This document shows positions 1-6,804 of a stretch of 15,556 bases of DNA, in pieces. The notes beneath the pieces were generated by a model. It did not search any database. It worked only from the letters and a program-made list of their open reading frames with translations, and was not told the origin of the DNA. The DNA lies in NCBI GenBank assembly GCA_946480845.1, contig CAMLLJ010000033.1:1-15556 (forward strand), given 5' to 3'. The stretch is from an uncultured Gemmatimonadota bacterium. GTDB taxonomy: Bacteria > Gemmatimonadota > Gemmatimonadetes > Gemmatimonadales > GWC2-71-9. The first letter of the stretch is position 1. Every line of letters starts with the position of its first letter. Made by a program: the position numbers and the translations under genes.

Positions 1-615
1 GCCCAGGTCGAAGGCCTCGTCCTGCTCGTGGGTGACGAAGACGGTGGTGATCCCGACCCGGTGGATCAGCTCGCGGATTTCCCGCCGGGTGCGTTCCCGG
101 AGCGCCGGGTCCAGGTTGGAGAGCGGCTCGTCGAGCAGCATCACCCGCGGTTCCGGCGCGAGCGCGCGAGCCAGCGCCACCCGCTGCTGCTGCCCGCCCG
201 AGAGCTGGCTGATGGCCCGCCGCTCGTAGCCGGTGAGGTCCACGAGCGCCAGCGATTCCTCGACCCGCCGGCGGACGTCCGCCGCCGGCACCTTGAGCGA
301 CTCCAGCCCGAAGGCGACGTTGGCCCCGACGTCGAGGTGCGGGAAGAGGGCGTAGTGCTGGAACACCATCCCGAAGCGGCGCGAGACCGGCGAGGTGGCG
401 GTGACATCCTCACCCTCGACCAGCACCCGCCCCGCGTCGGGCCGCTCGAACCCGGCGAGGAGGCGCAGCAGCGTCGTCTTGCCGCTCCCGCTGGGGCCGA
501 GGAGCGCCAGGATCTCGCCGCGGCGGAGCGAGATCGAGACGTCGTCCACCGCGCGCACCGGCCCGAAATGCCGGGAGAGCCGCTCCAGGGCGAGAAAGGG
601 GCGATCAGTGCTCAT
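1..615 (-). CDS. ABC transporter ATP-binding protein (Fe3+/polyamine/thiamine importer-type), C-terminus cut by window edge
   Basis: The visible 205 residues form the nucleotide-binding domain of an importer ATPase of the FbpC/PotA kind, which would power uptake with the solute-binding protein encoded just upstream. Visible motifs are Walker A GPSGSGKT (about residues 40-47), a Q-loop VFQ (84-86), the signature LSGGQQQ (138-144), Walker B VMLLDEP (158-164), the D-loop SNLD (166-169) and the switch histidine in VTHEQDE (H196). The frame is still open at base 1, so the usual C-terminal regulatory domain (total length commonly near 350 residues) is outside the window. The ATG at 615 overlaps the end of the solute-binding protein gene by 11 bases (ATGAGCACTGA) and has no clear Shine-Dalgarno, which fits translational coupling. 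The substrate cannot be read from the ATPase. The family call is secure. Confidence 0.93.
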   Translation of the reverse strand, partial: MSTDRPFLALERLSRHFGPVRAVDDVSISLRRGEILALLGPSGSGKTTLLRLLAGFERPDAGRVLVEGEDVTATSPVSRRFGMVFQHYALFPHLDVGANVAFGLESLKVPAADVRRRVEESLALVDLTGYERRAISQLSGGQQQRVALARALAPEPRVMLLDEPLSNLDPALRERTRREIRELIHRVGITTVFVTHEQDEAFDLG

Positions 616-1645
616 GGCCGGCCGCCTTGCCCGTGTGCCGCACGTGCGAGTCCCAGTAGGACATCCAGCCGGCGCCGTCGCGCACCAGCAGGTCCCAGTC
701 CATGGGCGCGATCACCATCTCCCGCTCCACCTCCGCCACCCAGGCCGGGACGGAATCCTCGGGGAGCCCGTGGCGCGCCGGCAGCCGGAACACCCGCGAG
801 GCGGCGAGGATCTGCGCGTCGGTGCTGCCCACGAAGTCGATGAAGAGGCGCGCCGCCTCGACATGCCGCGCGCCGCGCACCAGGCCGACCGGGTCGTCGA
901 TCACCACGGTACCGCTCCGCGGGAAGGTGTAGCCGAAGGGCATCCCCTTGCCCCGGCTGATCAGGATGTCGGGCAGGTCCCAGAGCGTGACCAGCCCCTC
1001 CTGCCGCGCGAGCTTCTCGTCGAGGATGGCGGGGTTCAGGGCGTAGGCGGCCGTCTGCGCGTCGAGCCGGCGCAGCCAGGCCATGCCCTGCGCCGTGTCG
1101 CCCGTCTGCTGGATGCTGCGCACCAGGATGAGGCCCCAGATCGCGCGCATGGTGCCGCTTGCCATGGGATCGCGGATGAGCACCTTGCCGCGCCATCTCG
1201 GTTCGAGCACCTCATCCCAGTCGCGCGGAGCCTCCGAGTCGGCGACGGCGCGGTTGTTGTACGCGATGATGGCGGGTGTACGGTACACGGGCCAGTAGAG
1301 ATCGTCGGGCCCGATGCCGTTGGGCCCGACGGCATCCGCCCACGCCGGCCGGTAGGGCTGCAGCAGCGAATCGCGGACCCCGCGGTCGAAGGTGGCGCTG
1401 GGGCCGCCGAACCAGACGTCGGCCTGCGGGTTCACCCGCTCGAAGCGCAGGCGGTCGAGGATCTCCTGGCTGCCCATGTCGAGCCAGCGGACGTCGATGG
1501 ACGGATGGCGGCGCTCGAACTCCGTCTCTAGCAGCACCAGCTGGTCCCGGCCGTGGGGCGAGTAGAGCACCACGGGCGTGCGGCCATCGCCCGAGCAGGC
1601 GGCAAGGGCGAGCAGGAAGGAGGCGGCGGCGCGCGCGGGCCTCAA
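605..1645 (-). CDS. ABC transporter substrate-binding lipoprotein (extracellular solute-binding protein, FbpA-like class)
   Basis: This is a periplasmic or surface-anchored binding protein of about 346 residues that would deliver a ligand to the ABC importer. The N-terminus reads as a lipoprotein signal: arginines, a short hydrophobic stretch, then lipobox LAAC with C17. The mature part starts with VVLYSPHG and continues with features of the Fe3+/thiamine/phosphonate type of binding protein (AYNNRAV, then WDEVLEPRWRGKVLIRDPMAS, then GTVVIDDPVGLV, then AARLFIDFV). I chose the TTG at 1645 because it places the lipobox correctly and overlaps the upstream stop codon (TTGA); the same frame runs further upstream inside the deacetylase gene but gives no sensible signal peptide. 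The consecutive Tyr-Tyr pair that binds iron in FbpA is not present, so the ligand is open. It overlaps the ATPase gene by 11 bases. Confidence 0.88.
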   Translation of the reverse strand: MRPARAAASFLLALAACSGDGRTPVVLYSPHGRDQLVLLETEFERRHPSIDVRWLDMGSQEILDRLRFERVNPQADVWFGGPSATFDRGVRDSLLQPYRPAWADAVGPNGIGPDDLYWPVYRTPAIIAYNNRAVADSEAPRDWDEVLEPRWRGKVLIRDPMASGTMRAIWGLILVRSIQQTGDTAQGMAWLRRLDAQTAAYALNPAILDEKLARQEGLVTLWDLPDILISRGKGMPFGYTFPRSGTVVIDDPVGLVRGARHVEAARLFIDFVGSTDAQILAASRVFRLPARHGLPEDSVPAWVAEVEREMVIAPMDWDLLVRDGAGWMSYWDSHVRHTGKAAGHEH

Positions 1646-4077
1646 GGCACCGGTCCGCGCGGCAGGGCCAGCAGGTTGGCGAAGAGGCGGAAGGCGCCGG
1701 GCACGCCGGCGGGGAGCTGGCGGAAGAAGGCCAGCCCCGAGTACACGTAGGTCCCCTTGCCCAGCGGCGCGATCAGCAGCCCGCCCTCGAGCGGCCGCTC
1801 GCCGCGGTCGTGCGACTCGAGCACGGTGCGGTAGGCGCCGTCCCAGGTGCGCGCGAAATAGAGGCCTCGCTCCTGGTGCCACCCGGCCCAGTCATCCGGC
1901 CCGAGCGCGTTGGGCGCCGAGACGGCGGGATCGCCCGGGCGGAGCACCCGCACCGGCGCCCCTTCGTCGGTCACCCGGTCGTGGGGAGACTCGATGGTGA
2001 GCGGATAGGGCGCGAGCCCGTTGCGCACGAAGTCGTATTGCTGGTACTGCACGATGACCAGGCCGCCGTTCCGGGCGAAGTCGAGGATCCGCGCGTTATG
2101 CTCGACCAGCGCGGGGTCGGTCTCGTAGGCGCGGGGACCGATCACGATCGCGTCGTAGCGCGACAGGCTGCCCCGCTCGAGCACCGTCGAGTCGATGAGC
2201 TCGACCGGGACGCCCACGGCCGCGAGCGCCTCAGGCACGCGGTCCGCGGCCCCGCGGACGTAGCCGACGCGGGCGAGCCGTGGGAGCGCGAGTGGGGCCG
2301 CGACGATCGCCGTCACCGCGCTGCGCGCGTACTGCCGCGGCCGGATGTGGGGGTACTCGACCACGTACATGCCCACGTCGTAGCGGGCACCGCCATCCAC
2401 CGATGCCACGGCTCGCGCCTCGTAGCGGCCCTCCGCGAGCCCTGCCGGGGGCTGGACGGTGAACTCGAAGCTCTCGCGCTGGTCCTCACGGGTGAATGCG
2501 AAGCGCTGGGGTGTCACGGGCGCCCAGCCCACCGGAAGCTCGAGCGTGACCTGGCCCGACGAGGGGTCCCGCGCGCCGTGGGTGAGCGTGACGGTGAACC
2601 GGACCGGGCGCGCCGCGCCGGTGGCGACGAGCAGCGTGTCGCGGTCGAGCCGCACGTCGATGCGCGGCACGACCGTCACCGGCTTCCGTACCTCGCCCAG
2701 GGCCTGGTCGTTGGTGCGCGAGCTGGCCTCGCGCTCCAGCATGGCCGCCCCCTGGTCGAGCCGTGCGGTGGCGCGCACCGCAGGCGGCTCGAACGGCGCG
2801 CCCCAGGAGGCGATGGCCGAGGCGGGCCAGCTGTACAGGTCGCCCGTGCGCGGCAGGGCCATGAAGTAGGGGATGGTGAGGGCCGCCTCCGCCCCGACGC
2901 CGAAGCGGCCCAGCGTCGTGTCCACCGCGCCGGGCGCCAGCGGCCGGCTGCTGCCCACGTGCACCGTGGCGCTGTGCACGCGCTCGCTCCAGTCGCGGGG
3001 GAACGCGAAGCGGCCAAACTCCCAGACGGGGAGCGGCTCGCTCCCGCCGTTCTGCAGCAGCGCCGTCACCGTGACGGGCTGCCCCGCGACCACCCGGTCG
3101 TCGTCGGCCACCGCATCGAGCAGCACCCCGCGGCGGATCGCCTCGGCGCGCGAACGGTGCCGCCGCTGGTCGGCCGCGACGATGGTCTCGCCCGCACGCG
3201 CGGCGGCGGCGAGGGTCGTGTCCACGCCCGCGAAGAGCGCGGCCCCGCCCGCGCCGGTCCGGTCCTCGAGCAGCGCGAGCTGGACTGCATGGGGCCCGAT
3301 GTTCTGCAGCCGCCCCATGTCCTGGGACCGGTGCAGGCTCCTGCCCTGCATGGCGATCTGGTGCAGCGACCGGCCCACGGCCGCGTCGAGCCGCCCGCCG
3401 TCGAGCCTGAGCGTGGTGGCGCCCGGATCGAACCAGGTGCTGCGATAGAGCTTGAGCGGCGTCCAGGGAGTGAGCCCCTCCTCGGTGACGAGCTCGGGAA
3501 ACCGCGCCGGATCCCCCGCGATGCGGAAGGCCTCCCGCGCCGCCCATCCCGCCGCCTGGTGCTGGCCGTGGCCGTCCCTGGGCGTCCCGCTGAACACCGA
3601 CACCACCACCTGCGGCCGGAACCGCCGCACGATGCGCACGACGTCCTTGAGCACCGAATCGCGCGGCCAGTGCGCCCAGGTGTCCTCGAGGTCCTTGGAG
3701 AACCCGAAATCGTAGGCGCGGGTGAAGAACTGCCGGGCGCCGTCCAGCCGGCGCGCGGCGAGCAGCTCCTCGGTGCGGAGCAGTCCGAGCGCCTCGCCCA
3801 GCTCGGGGCCGATCAGGTTCTGCCCGCCCTCGCCCCGGTTGAGTGAGAGATAGGCCGCCTCGGCGCCCATGCCGCGCACCACCACCGTGAGCAGGTCGGT
3901 GTCCTCGTCGTCCGGGTGCGCGCCGATCATCAGCACGCGCCGGTTGTGCCCGAGCATGCGCTGCGCGTGTTCCAGCGCCACCAGCCCGCCGGTCGCGGGC
4001 GGCTCGAGCTGGCCGTAGAGCAGTGACGGGACGAGGAGCAGCAGGAATGGAAGGCGGGGCACGAAGCGGAAGGGCAC
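1642..4077 (-). CDS. Secreted PIG-L family (LmbE-like) deacetylase with long C-terminal extension
   Basis: An 811-residue exported protein. Residues 1-22 are a signal peptide with a leucine-rich core. The PIG-L/LmbE metal-dependent N-deacetylase domain follows: AHPDDED (53-59) supplies zinc ligands and the catalytic Asp, NRGEGGQN starts at 80, and DGHGQHQAAG (about 168-177) carries the last His ligand. Family members remove acetyl groups from GlcNAc-containing substrates. The middle has beta-rich segments like the NEW3/NPCBM-associated domain (around 480-570), and the last 200 or so residues look like a class-I glutamine-amidotransferase-like fold (DAIVIGPRAYETDP, then NGGLVIVQYQQYDF). That layout recurs in large bacterial PIG-L proteins. 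The start is GTG at 4077; the GTG at 4062 is an alternative that still keeps a signal peptide. The substrate is unknown; an envelope glycan or a scavenged amino sugar is plausible. The stop overlaps the start of the binding-protein gene. Confidence 0.9.
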   Translation of the reverse strand: MPFRFVPRLPFLLLLVPSLLYGQLEPPATGGLVALEHAQRMLGHNRRVLMIGAHPDDEDTDLLTVVVRGMGAEAAYLSLNRGEGGQNLIGPELGEALGLLRTEELLAARRLDGARQFFTRAYDFGFSKDLEDTWAHWPRDSVLKDVVRIVRRFRPQVVVSVFSGTPRDGHGQHQAAGWAAREAFRIAGDPARFPELVTEEGLTPWTPLKLYRSTWFDPGATTLRLDGGRLDAAVGRSLHQIAMQGRSLHRSQDMGRLQNIGPHAVQLALLEDRTGAGGAALFAGVDTTLAAAARAGETIVAADQRRHRSRAEAIRRGVLLDAVADDDRVVAGQPVTVTALLQNGGSEPLPVWEFGRFAFPRDWSERVHSATVHVGSSRPLAPGAVDTTLGRFGVGAEAALTIPYFMALPRTGDLYSWPASAIASWGAPFEPPAVRATARLDQGAAMLEREASSRTNDQALGEVRKPVTVVPRIDVRLDRDTLLVATGAARPVRFTVTLTHGARDPSSGQVTLELPVGWAPVTPQRFAFTREDQRESFEFTVQPPAGLAEGRYEARAVASVDGGARYDVGMYVVEYPHIRPRQYARSAVTAIVAAPLALPRLARVGYVRGAADRVPEALAAVGVPVELIDSTVLERGSLSRYDAIVIGPRAYETDPALVEHNARILDFARNGGLVIVQYQQYDFVRNGLAPYPLTIESPHDRVTDEGAPVRVLRPGDPAVSAPNALGPDDWAGWHQERGLYFARTWDGAYRTVLESHDRGERPLEGGLLIAPLGKGTYVYSGLAFFRQLPAGVPGAFRLFANLLALPRGPVP

Positions 4078-4144
4078 GGTCTCGCCGGGGTGAAAAGGCG
4101 GAGGGAGGCGGGCGGCGGAGCGCCCGCCGCCCGCGCGTCGTCGG

Positions 4145-4660
4145 CTACCGGTCGGGGGCGTGGGGGACGGAATCGGTCTCGTCGCCGAGCGGGACTTCGG
4201 AGAAGGATCGCACCAGATCGGGATGGCCCCGCCAGAGGTACGTCGCCATGGCGATGACGGCCACCAGCGCGCCGCCCAGCGCCTTCCAGGTCGGGATCGG
4301 CGCGCGGCCGTCCACGTTGGCCGCGAAGCCCAGCCCCGCGAACATGCCGAGGCCGATCACGAACGCGAGGAGCACGCCCATGCGCCAGGCGATGTCCCGC
4401 GCGGCGAGGTGGACCATGGCCGTGAGCGCGGTCCCCGCGACGATGAAGACGAAGGTGTGCACCACCGTCACCACGGCGAGCGTGCCGATGTCCCCGGCGT
4501 CCGACGAGCCCACGCCGAACAGGCGGCCCGCGATCGCGTTCGGCGTCTCGAACATGCGGCCGTCGAGGACGTCGAAGATGAAGTACCAGAGGGCGATGAC
4601 GGCGGCGCCGATGACCCCGGCGATCGCCCCCTCGCGCACCGTCGAATGCGGTTCAGTCAT
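4145..4660 (-). CDS. Four-helix membrane protein of unknown function
   Basis: The 171 residues contain four likely transmembrane helices (about 12-30, 62-84, 94-115, 126-143) and a polar, acidic C-terminal tail. After helix 1 there is the segment DVLDGRMFETPNAIAGRLFG, which resembles, from memory, a recurrent small membrane-protein family in GC-rich environmental bacteria (a helix, then a GR-F-TP segment, then a small-residue helix). No catalytic motif is visible. The ATG at 4660 has a good ribosome binding site (AAGGGG, 7 bases of spacing). It starts 19 bases after the preceding small membrane-protein gene and is followed after 67 bases by the deacetylase gene, so it is probably in the same transcript. 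The function is not known to me. Confidence 0.8.
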   Translation of the reverse strand: MTEPHSTVREGAIAGVIGAAVIALWYFIFDVLDGRMFETPNAIAGRLFGVGSSDAGDIGTLAVVTVVHTFVFIVAGTALTAMVHLAARDIAWRMGVLLAFVIGLGMFAGLGFAANVDGRAPIPTWKALGGALVAVIAMATYLWRGHPDLVRSFSEVPLGDETDSVPHAPDR

Positions 4661-4679
4661 TCATCCGCCCCTTGATGAG

Positions 4680-5105
4680 TCAGGCGCCGCGAGCGGCGCC
4701 GCGTGATGTCGGTTCGACCATGCGCGCCGGTCCCTCGGCCTCCCCCTCGGTGTCGGGTTCATCATCGGCATCGTCGTGGCGCTGGTGGCTGAAGGAGATG
4801 TTCCGGCCGGCCACGAAGGCCGCGACGAAGACGCCGAAGGCCAGGCCCAGCAGGCCGGTGGCGACCTGCACGGCCACGCCGTACAGCAGCATCAGCATGC
4901 CGATCGAGACCTGGACCGTGCCGATGGCCCGCAGGAACTCGTCGAGATTCTGCCACTTCAGCCGCCGGCCCCAGAGCACCGAGGCCCAAAGGCCGATCAG
5001 CCCCAGCACCAGGATGCCGTACCAGACCAGGATCCAGAAGCCGCGGCCACCGACCATGCATCGACTCGGCGAGGAAGGAACATTGCAGGAAATTGACACC
5101 TGCAA
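4680..5105 (-). CDS. Small membrane protein with acidic C-terminal tail, unknown function
   Basis: A protein of about 141 residues with three hydrophobic segments (about 24-46, 60-82, 84-101, counted from the TTG start) and a charged tail (HDDADDEPDTEGEAEG). No family is recognised. Two starts compete. TTG at 5105 lies 8 bases after a strong GGAGGT and adds 16 residues (MQVSISCNVPSSPSRC); ATG at 5057 gives a cleaner N-terminus (MVGGRGFWILVWYG) but has no ribosome binding site. I list the TTG because of the ribosome binding site and because TTG is also the best start of the binding-protein gene in the same cluster. It begins 24 bases after the DUF971 gene and ends 19 bases before the next membrane-protein gene, which argues for co-transcription. 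Confidence 0.7.
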   Translation of the reverse strand: MQVSISCNVPSSPSRCMVGGRGFWILVWYGILVLGLIGLWASVLWGRRLKWQNLDEFLRAIGTVQVSIGMLMLLYGVAVQVATGLLGLAFGVFVAAFVAGRNISFSHQRHDDADDEPDTEGEAEGPARMVEPTSRGAARGA

Positions 5106-5113
5106 TCTCTCGT

Positions 5114-5119
5114 ACCTCC
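5114..5119 (-). promoter_or_regulatory. Strong ribosome binding site favouring a TTG start at 5105
   Basis: On the minus strand this reads GGAGGT, followed by 8 bases and then TTG. It lies in the 24-base gap after the DUF971 stop codon. It decides between TTG 5105 and the unsupported ATG at 5057. Confidence 0.6.
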
Positions 5120-5129
5120 GACCGGAGCG

Positions 5130-5465
5130 CTAGGTGCCCCCGGGAGCGGTGCAGAGGGCGCATCCGCAGTCGCGCCGGAGCCGCTCGAAGGTGTAGATCC
5201 CGGTGCCGTGCCCGTCGCTCCAGACGATCCGGATCCCGTACCCTCCAACCAGCGCGACCGACAACGGCCGGACCGATTCGCCGACGCCGGCAGGATCGAG
5301 CAGCGGGCGCCCGCTCATTTCCTCGACGCAGGCGGCGCAGGGACAGGCGAGGCGCAGGGCGCGCGCGGGATACACCCACGCATGTCCCGCGCTGTCCCAC
5401 TCGATCAGCAGGCCGTCGTCGCGCCGGGTGATCGCGTAGGGGACCGGCAGGTTCGGCAACGGCAT
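5130..5465 (-). CDS. DUF971 / gamma-butyrobetaine-hydroxylase N-terminal-like zinc-binding protein
   Basis: A stand-alone domain of about 111 residues of the DUF971 (GBBH-like N-terminal) family, a small beta fold with one structural zinc. Visible signature: ITRRDDGLLIEW (11-22), YPARALRLACPCAAC (32-46) with C41, C43 and C46, RPLSVALVGGYGIRIVWSDGHGTGIY (66-91) with H86, then FERLR. The three cysteines plus the histidine match the known Cys3His zinc site. A second CxCxxC (C100, C102, C105, CGCALC) sits at the C-terminus and is unusual as far as I know. The family is also fused to Mrp/ApbC-type Fe-S carriers, so a metal or Fe-S role is possible but not shown here. ATG at 5465 directly abuts AGGAGG; TTG at 5459 would have ideal spacing and shortens the protein by two residues. 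Confidence 0.85.
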   Translation of the reverse strand: MPLPNLPVPYAITRRDDGLLIEWDSAGHAWVYPARALRLACPCAACVEEMSGRPLLDPAGVGESVRPLSVALVGGYGIRIVWSDGHGTGIYTFERLRRDCGCALCTAPGGT

Positions 5466-5471
5466 CCTCCT
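5466..5471 (-). promoter_or_regulatory. Ribosome binding site AGGAGG too close to the ATG, better placed for TTG 5459
   Basis: The minus strand reads AGGAGG, then ATG with no spacer, then CCG and TTG. The six-base spacing to TTG 5459 is the usual distance, whereas ATG 5465 has zero spacing. Initiation at the TTG is therefore plausible. Confidence 0.5.
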
Positions 5472-5489
5472 CGAGTCTCTGGCGGGAAT

Positions 5490-6725
5490 CTAGCGCATCG
5501 CCGCTTCGCGATTGCCCCCGAACCAGTGCCGCAGGAACTCGTCGGGGAACGGCGTCTCGCCCAGCGGCACCTCGTGGGAGAGGGTGACCAGGCACCCGTC
5601 CCACATGTTGTTCCCCTCGAGCAGAAGCGGCCCCTCCGTGCTCAGGGCGATGTCCCAGCCGAGGAACGGCACCGGGGCCGCGGCGCGCTGCGCGTCCAGC
5701 GCGAGCGCCAGCACCGACGGCCACAGGCCCACCAGCGTATCGGCGATGCCCGGCCGCGCGTTCAGCTCCGCGTGCGGCTCGAGCAGCCCGTCCGGCCGCC
5801 GCCGGATCACCTTCCCCAGCCGGCCCGTGTCGAGGTCGATCGAGGCGAACATGCCGCCGGCATGCGCATTGTCCACGATGGCGTCGGAGGCAGGGAGCCG
5901 GAGCGAGGCCCGGAGCGCCCGAGGCTCGCCGCGCGCATCCTCGTAGGTCACGAACCGGACGGTGCTCACGGCGTTGGGCGCCAGCGCGGCCAGGGCGGGA
6001 TGGGGGCGGAGCGCCCGCTGGAGAATCATGGGGCGGATGCCGGAATCCCTGGCGACCACGGCGACGATCCCCTCGGCGTCCACCTCGGCACCGTCCCGGT
6101 CCCGCCAGCGGCCCGGCGCGATCCGGAGCCAGCGCCGGGCGCCGATGCCGCGGCCCCCGTCCGCCGGCTTGGCGAAGAGGTCGGCATCAGGCAGTGCCCG
6201 CGCCAGCGAGTCGAGCCCGCCGCCCTCCCAGCGCCCGCCCTCGACCGCCGCGAGGACGGGCACGTCCGGCACGCCGAATTCCCGCGCCCACTCGGCGAAC
6301 TCGCGCTTGTCGTTGATGCGGCGGGCCGTCCGCGGGGCGCAACGGGCATTCAGGTCGCCGTTCAGCACGAAGGATTGCACGTCGCCGACCCAGCAGTTCC
6401 ACTTGTCCGCCCGCTCGACTGCGAAGGCCCAGTAGGCCACCCCGGCATCGGGCCGGGCGCTGTAGCGGAACGCCGCCCAGGCGAGCGCGAGCCGCTGGCG
6501 GAGCGGGCTCACGCCGTACTGCTCCCGCAGCGCTTCGCCGTGCTTCCGCACGAAGGCGTCCGCGCGCCGCCATGACGTCGCGGGCTTGAGCAGCACGAGC
6601 CCGAGCTGGCGCAGGCGACCCCGCTGGTCGCGCAGCTCGCCCCTGCGGTATAGCCCGAGCAGGAGGTAGCGGCTGGACGTGCCGAGGCCGAGCAGCGCCG
6701 CCAGGGCGCGCTCCCGGAGACTCAT
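5490..6725 (-). CDS. Sugar-transfer-associated ATP-grasp domain protein
   Basis: About 411 residues with an ATP-grasp fold of the kind found beside sugar-transfer and polysaccharide genes (ATPgrasp_ST-like). Numbered from a GTG two codons upstream, motifs in order are RRINDKREF (137-145), the nucleotide-binding loop FAKPADGGRGIG (187-197), LQRALRPHP (238-244), STVRFVTY (256-263), NAHAGGMFASID (288-299), and the metal-binding end FLGWDIAL then LLLEGNNMWD (356-378), whose E and N are typical Mg-ATP ligands. Such enzymes ligate a carboxylate to an amine or similar through an acyl phosphate; the substrate here is unknown. ATG 6725 is listed, and GTG 6731 is in frame and equally possible. Neither has a clear ribosome binding site. 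It is the first gene after the sigma-factor terminator and the likely head of the left-hand cluster. Confidence 0.86.
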   Translation of the reverse strand: MSLRERALAALLGLGTSSRYLLLGLYRRGELRDQRGRLRQLGLVLLKPATSWRRADAFVRKHGEALREQYGVSPLRQRLALAWAAFRYSARPDAGVAYWAFAVERADKWNCWVGDVQSFVLNGDLNARCAPRTARRINDKREFAEWAREFGVPDVPVLAAVEGGRWEGGGLDSLARALPDADLFAKPADGGRGIGARRWLRIAPGRWRDRDGAEVDAEGIVAVVARDSGIRPMILQRALRPHPALAALAPNAVSTVRFVTYEDARGEPRALRASLRLPASDAIVDNAHAGGMFASIDLDTGRLGKVIRRRPDGLLEPHAELNARPGIADTLVGLWPSVLALALDAQRAAAPVPFLGWDIALSTEGPLLLEGNNMWDGCLVTLSHEVPLGETPFPDEFLRHWFGGNREAAMR

Positions 6726-6752
6726 GGGCACCGTACCGGGTGTGAATGGCAG

Positions 6753-6785
6753 AATAAAAAGCGCCCGCCGACTGCTGCGGGCGCT
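6753..6785 (-). terminator. Rho-independent terminator of the sigma-factor gene
   Basis: A perfect 9-bp stem (6760-6768 with 6777-6785, AGCGCCCGC/GCGGGCGCT) closes an 8-base loop. On the minus strand it is followed by TTTTTATT. It starts 19 bases after the sigma-factor stop and isolates that gene from the ATP-grasp gene. Confidence 0.9.
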
Positions 6786-6804
6786 CGTGGAAACCAGGCG
6801 GAAC

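Noticed and set aside
1276..3846. A very long open frame on the plus strand opposite the deacetylase gene.
   Set aside because: Composition is Arg/Gly/His/Pro-rich as expected for antisense of GC-rich coding DNA, it has no recognisable motif, and the minus strand carries a clear PIG-L protein.
4107..4128. An 8-bp hairpin (GGCGGGCG/CGCCCGCC) between the four-helix protein gene and the deacetylase gene, considered as a terminator.
   Set aside because: On the minus strand no U-tract follows directly (TTTT only occurs about 12 bases later, after CTCCCTCCGCC), so it may be a processing or stability element at most.
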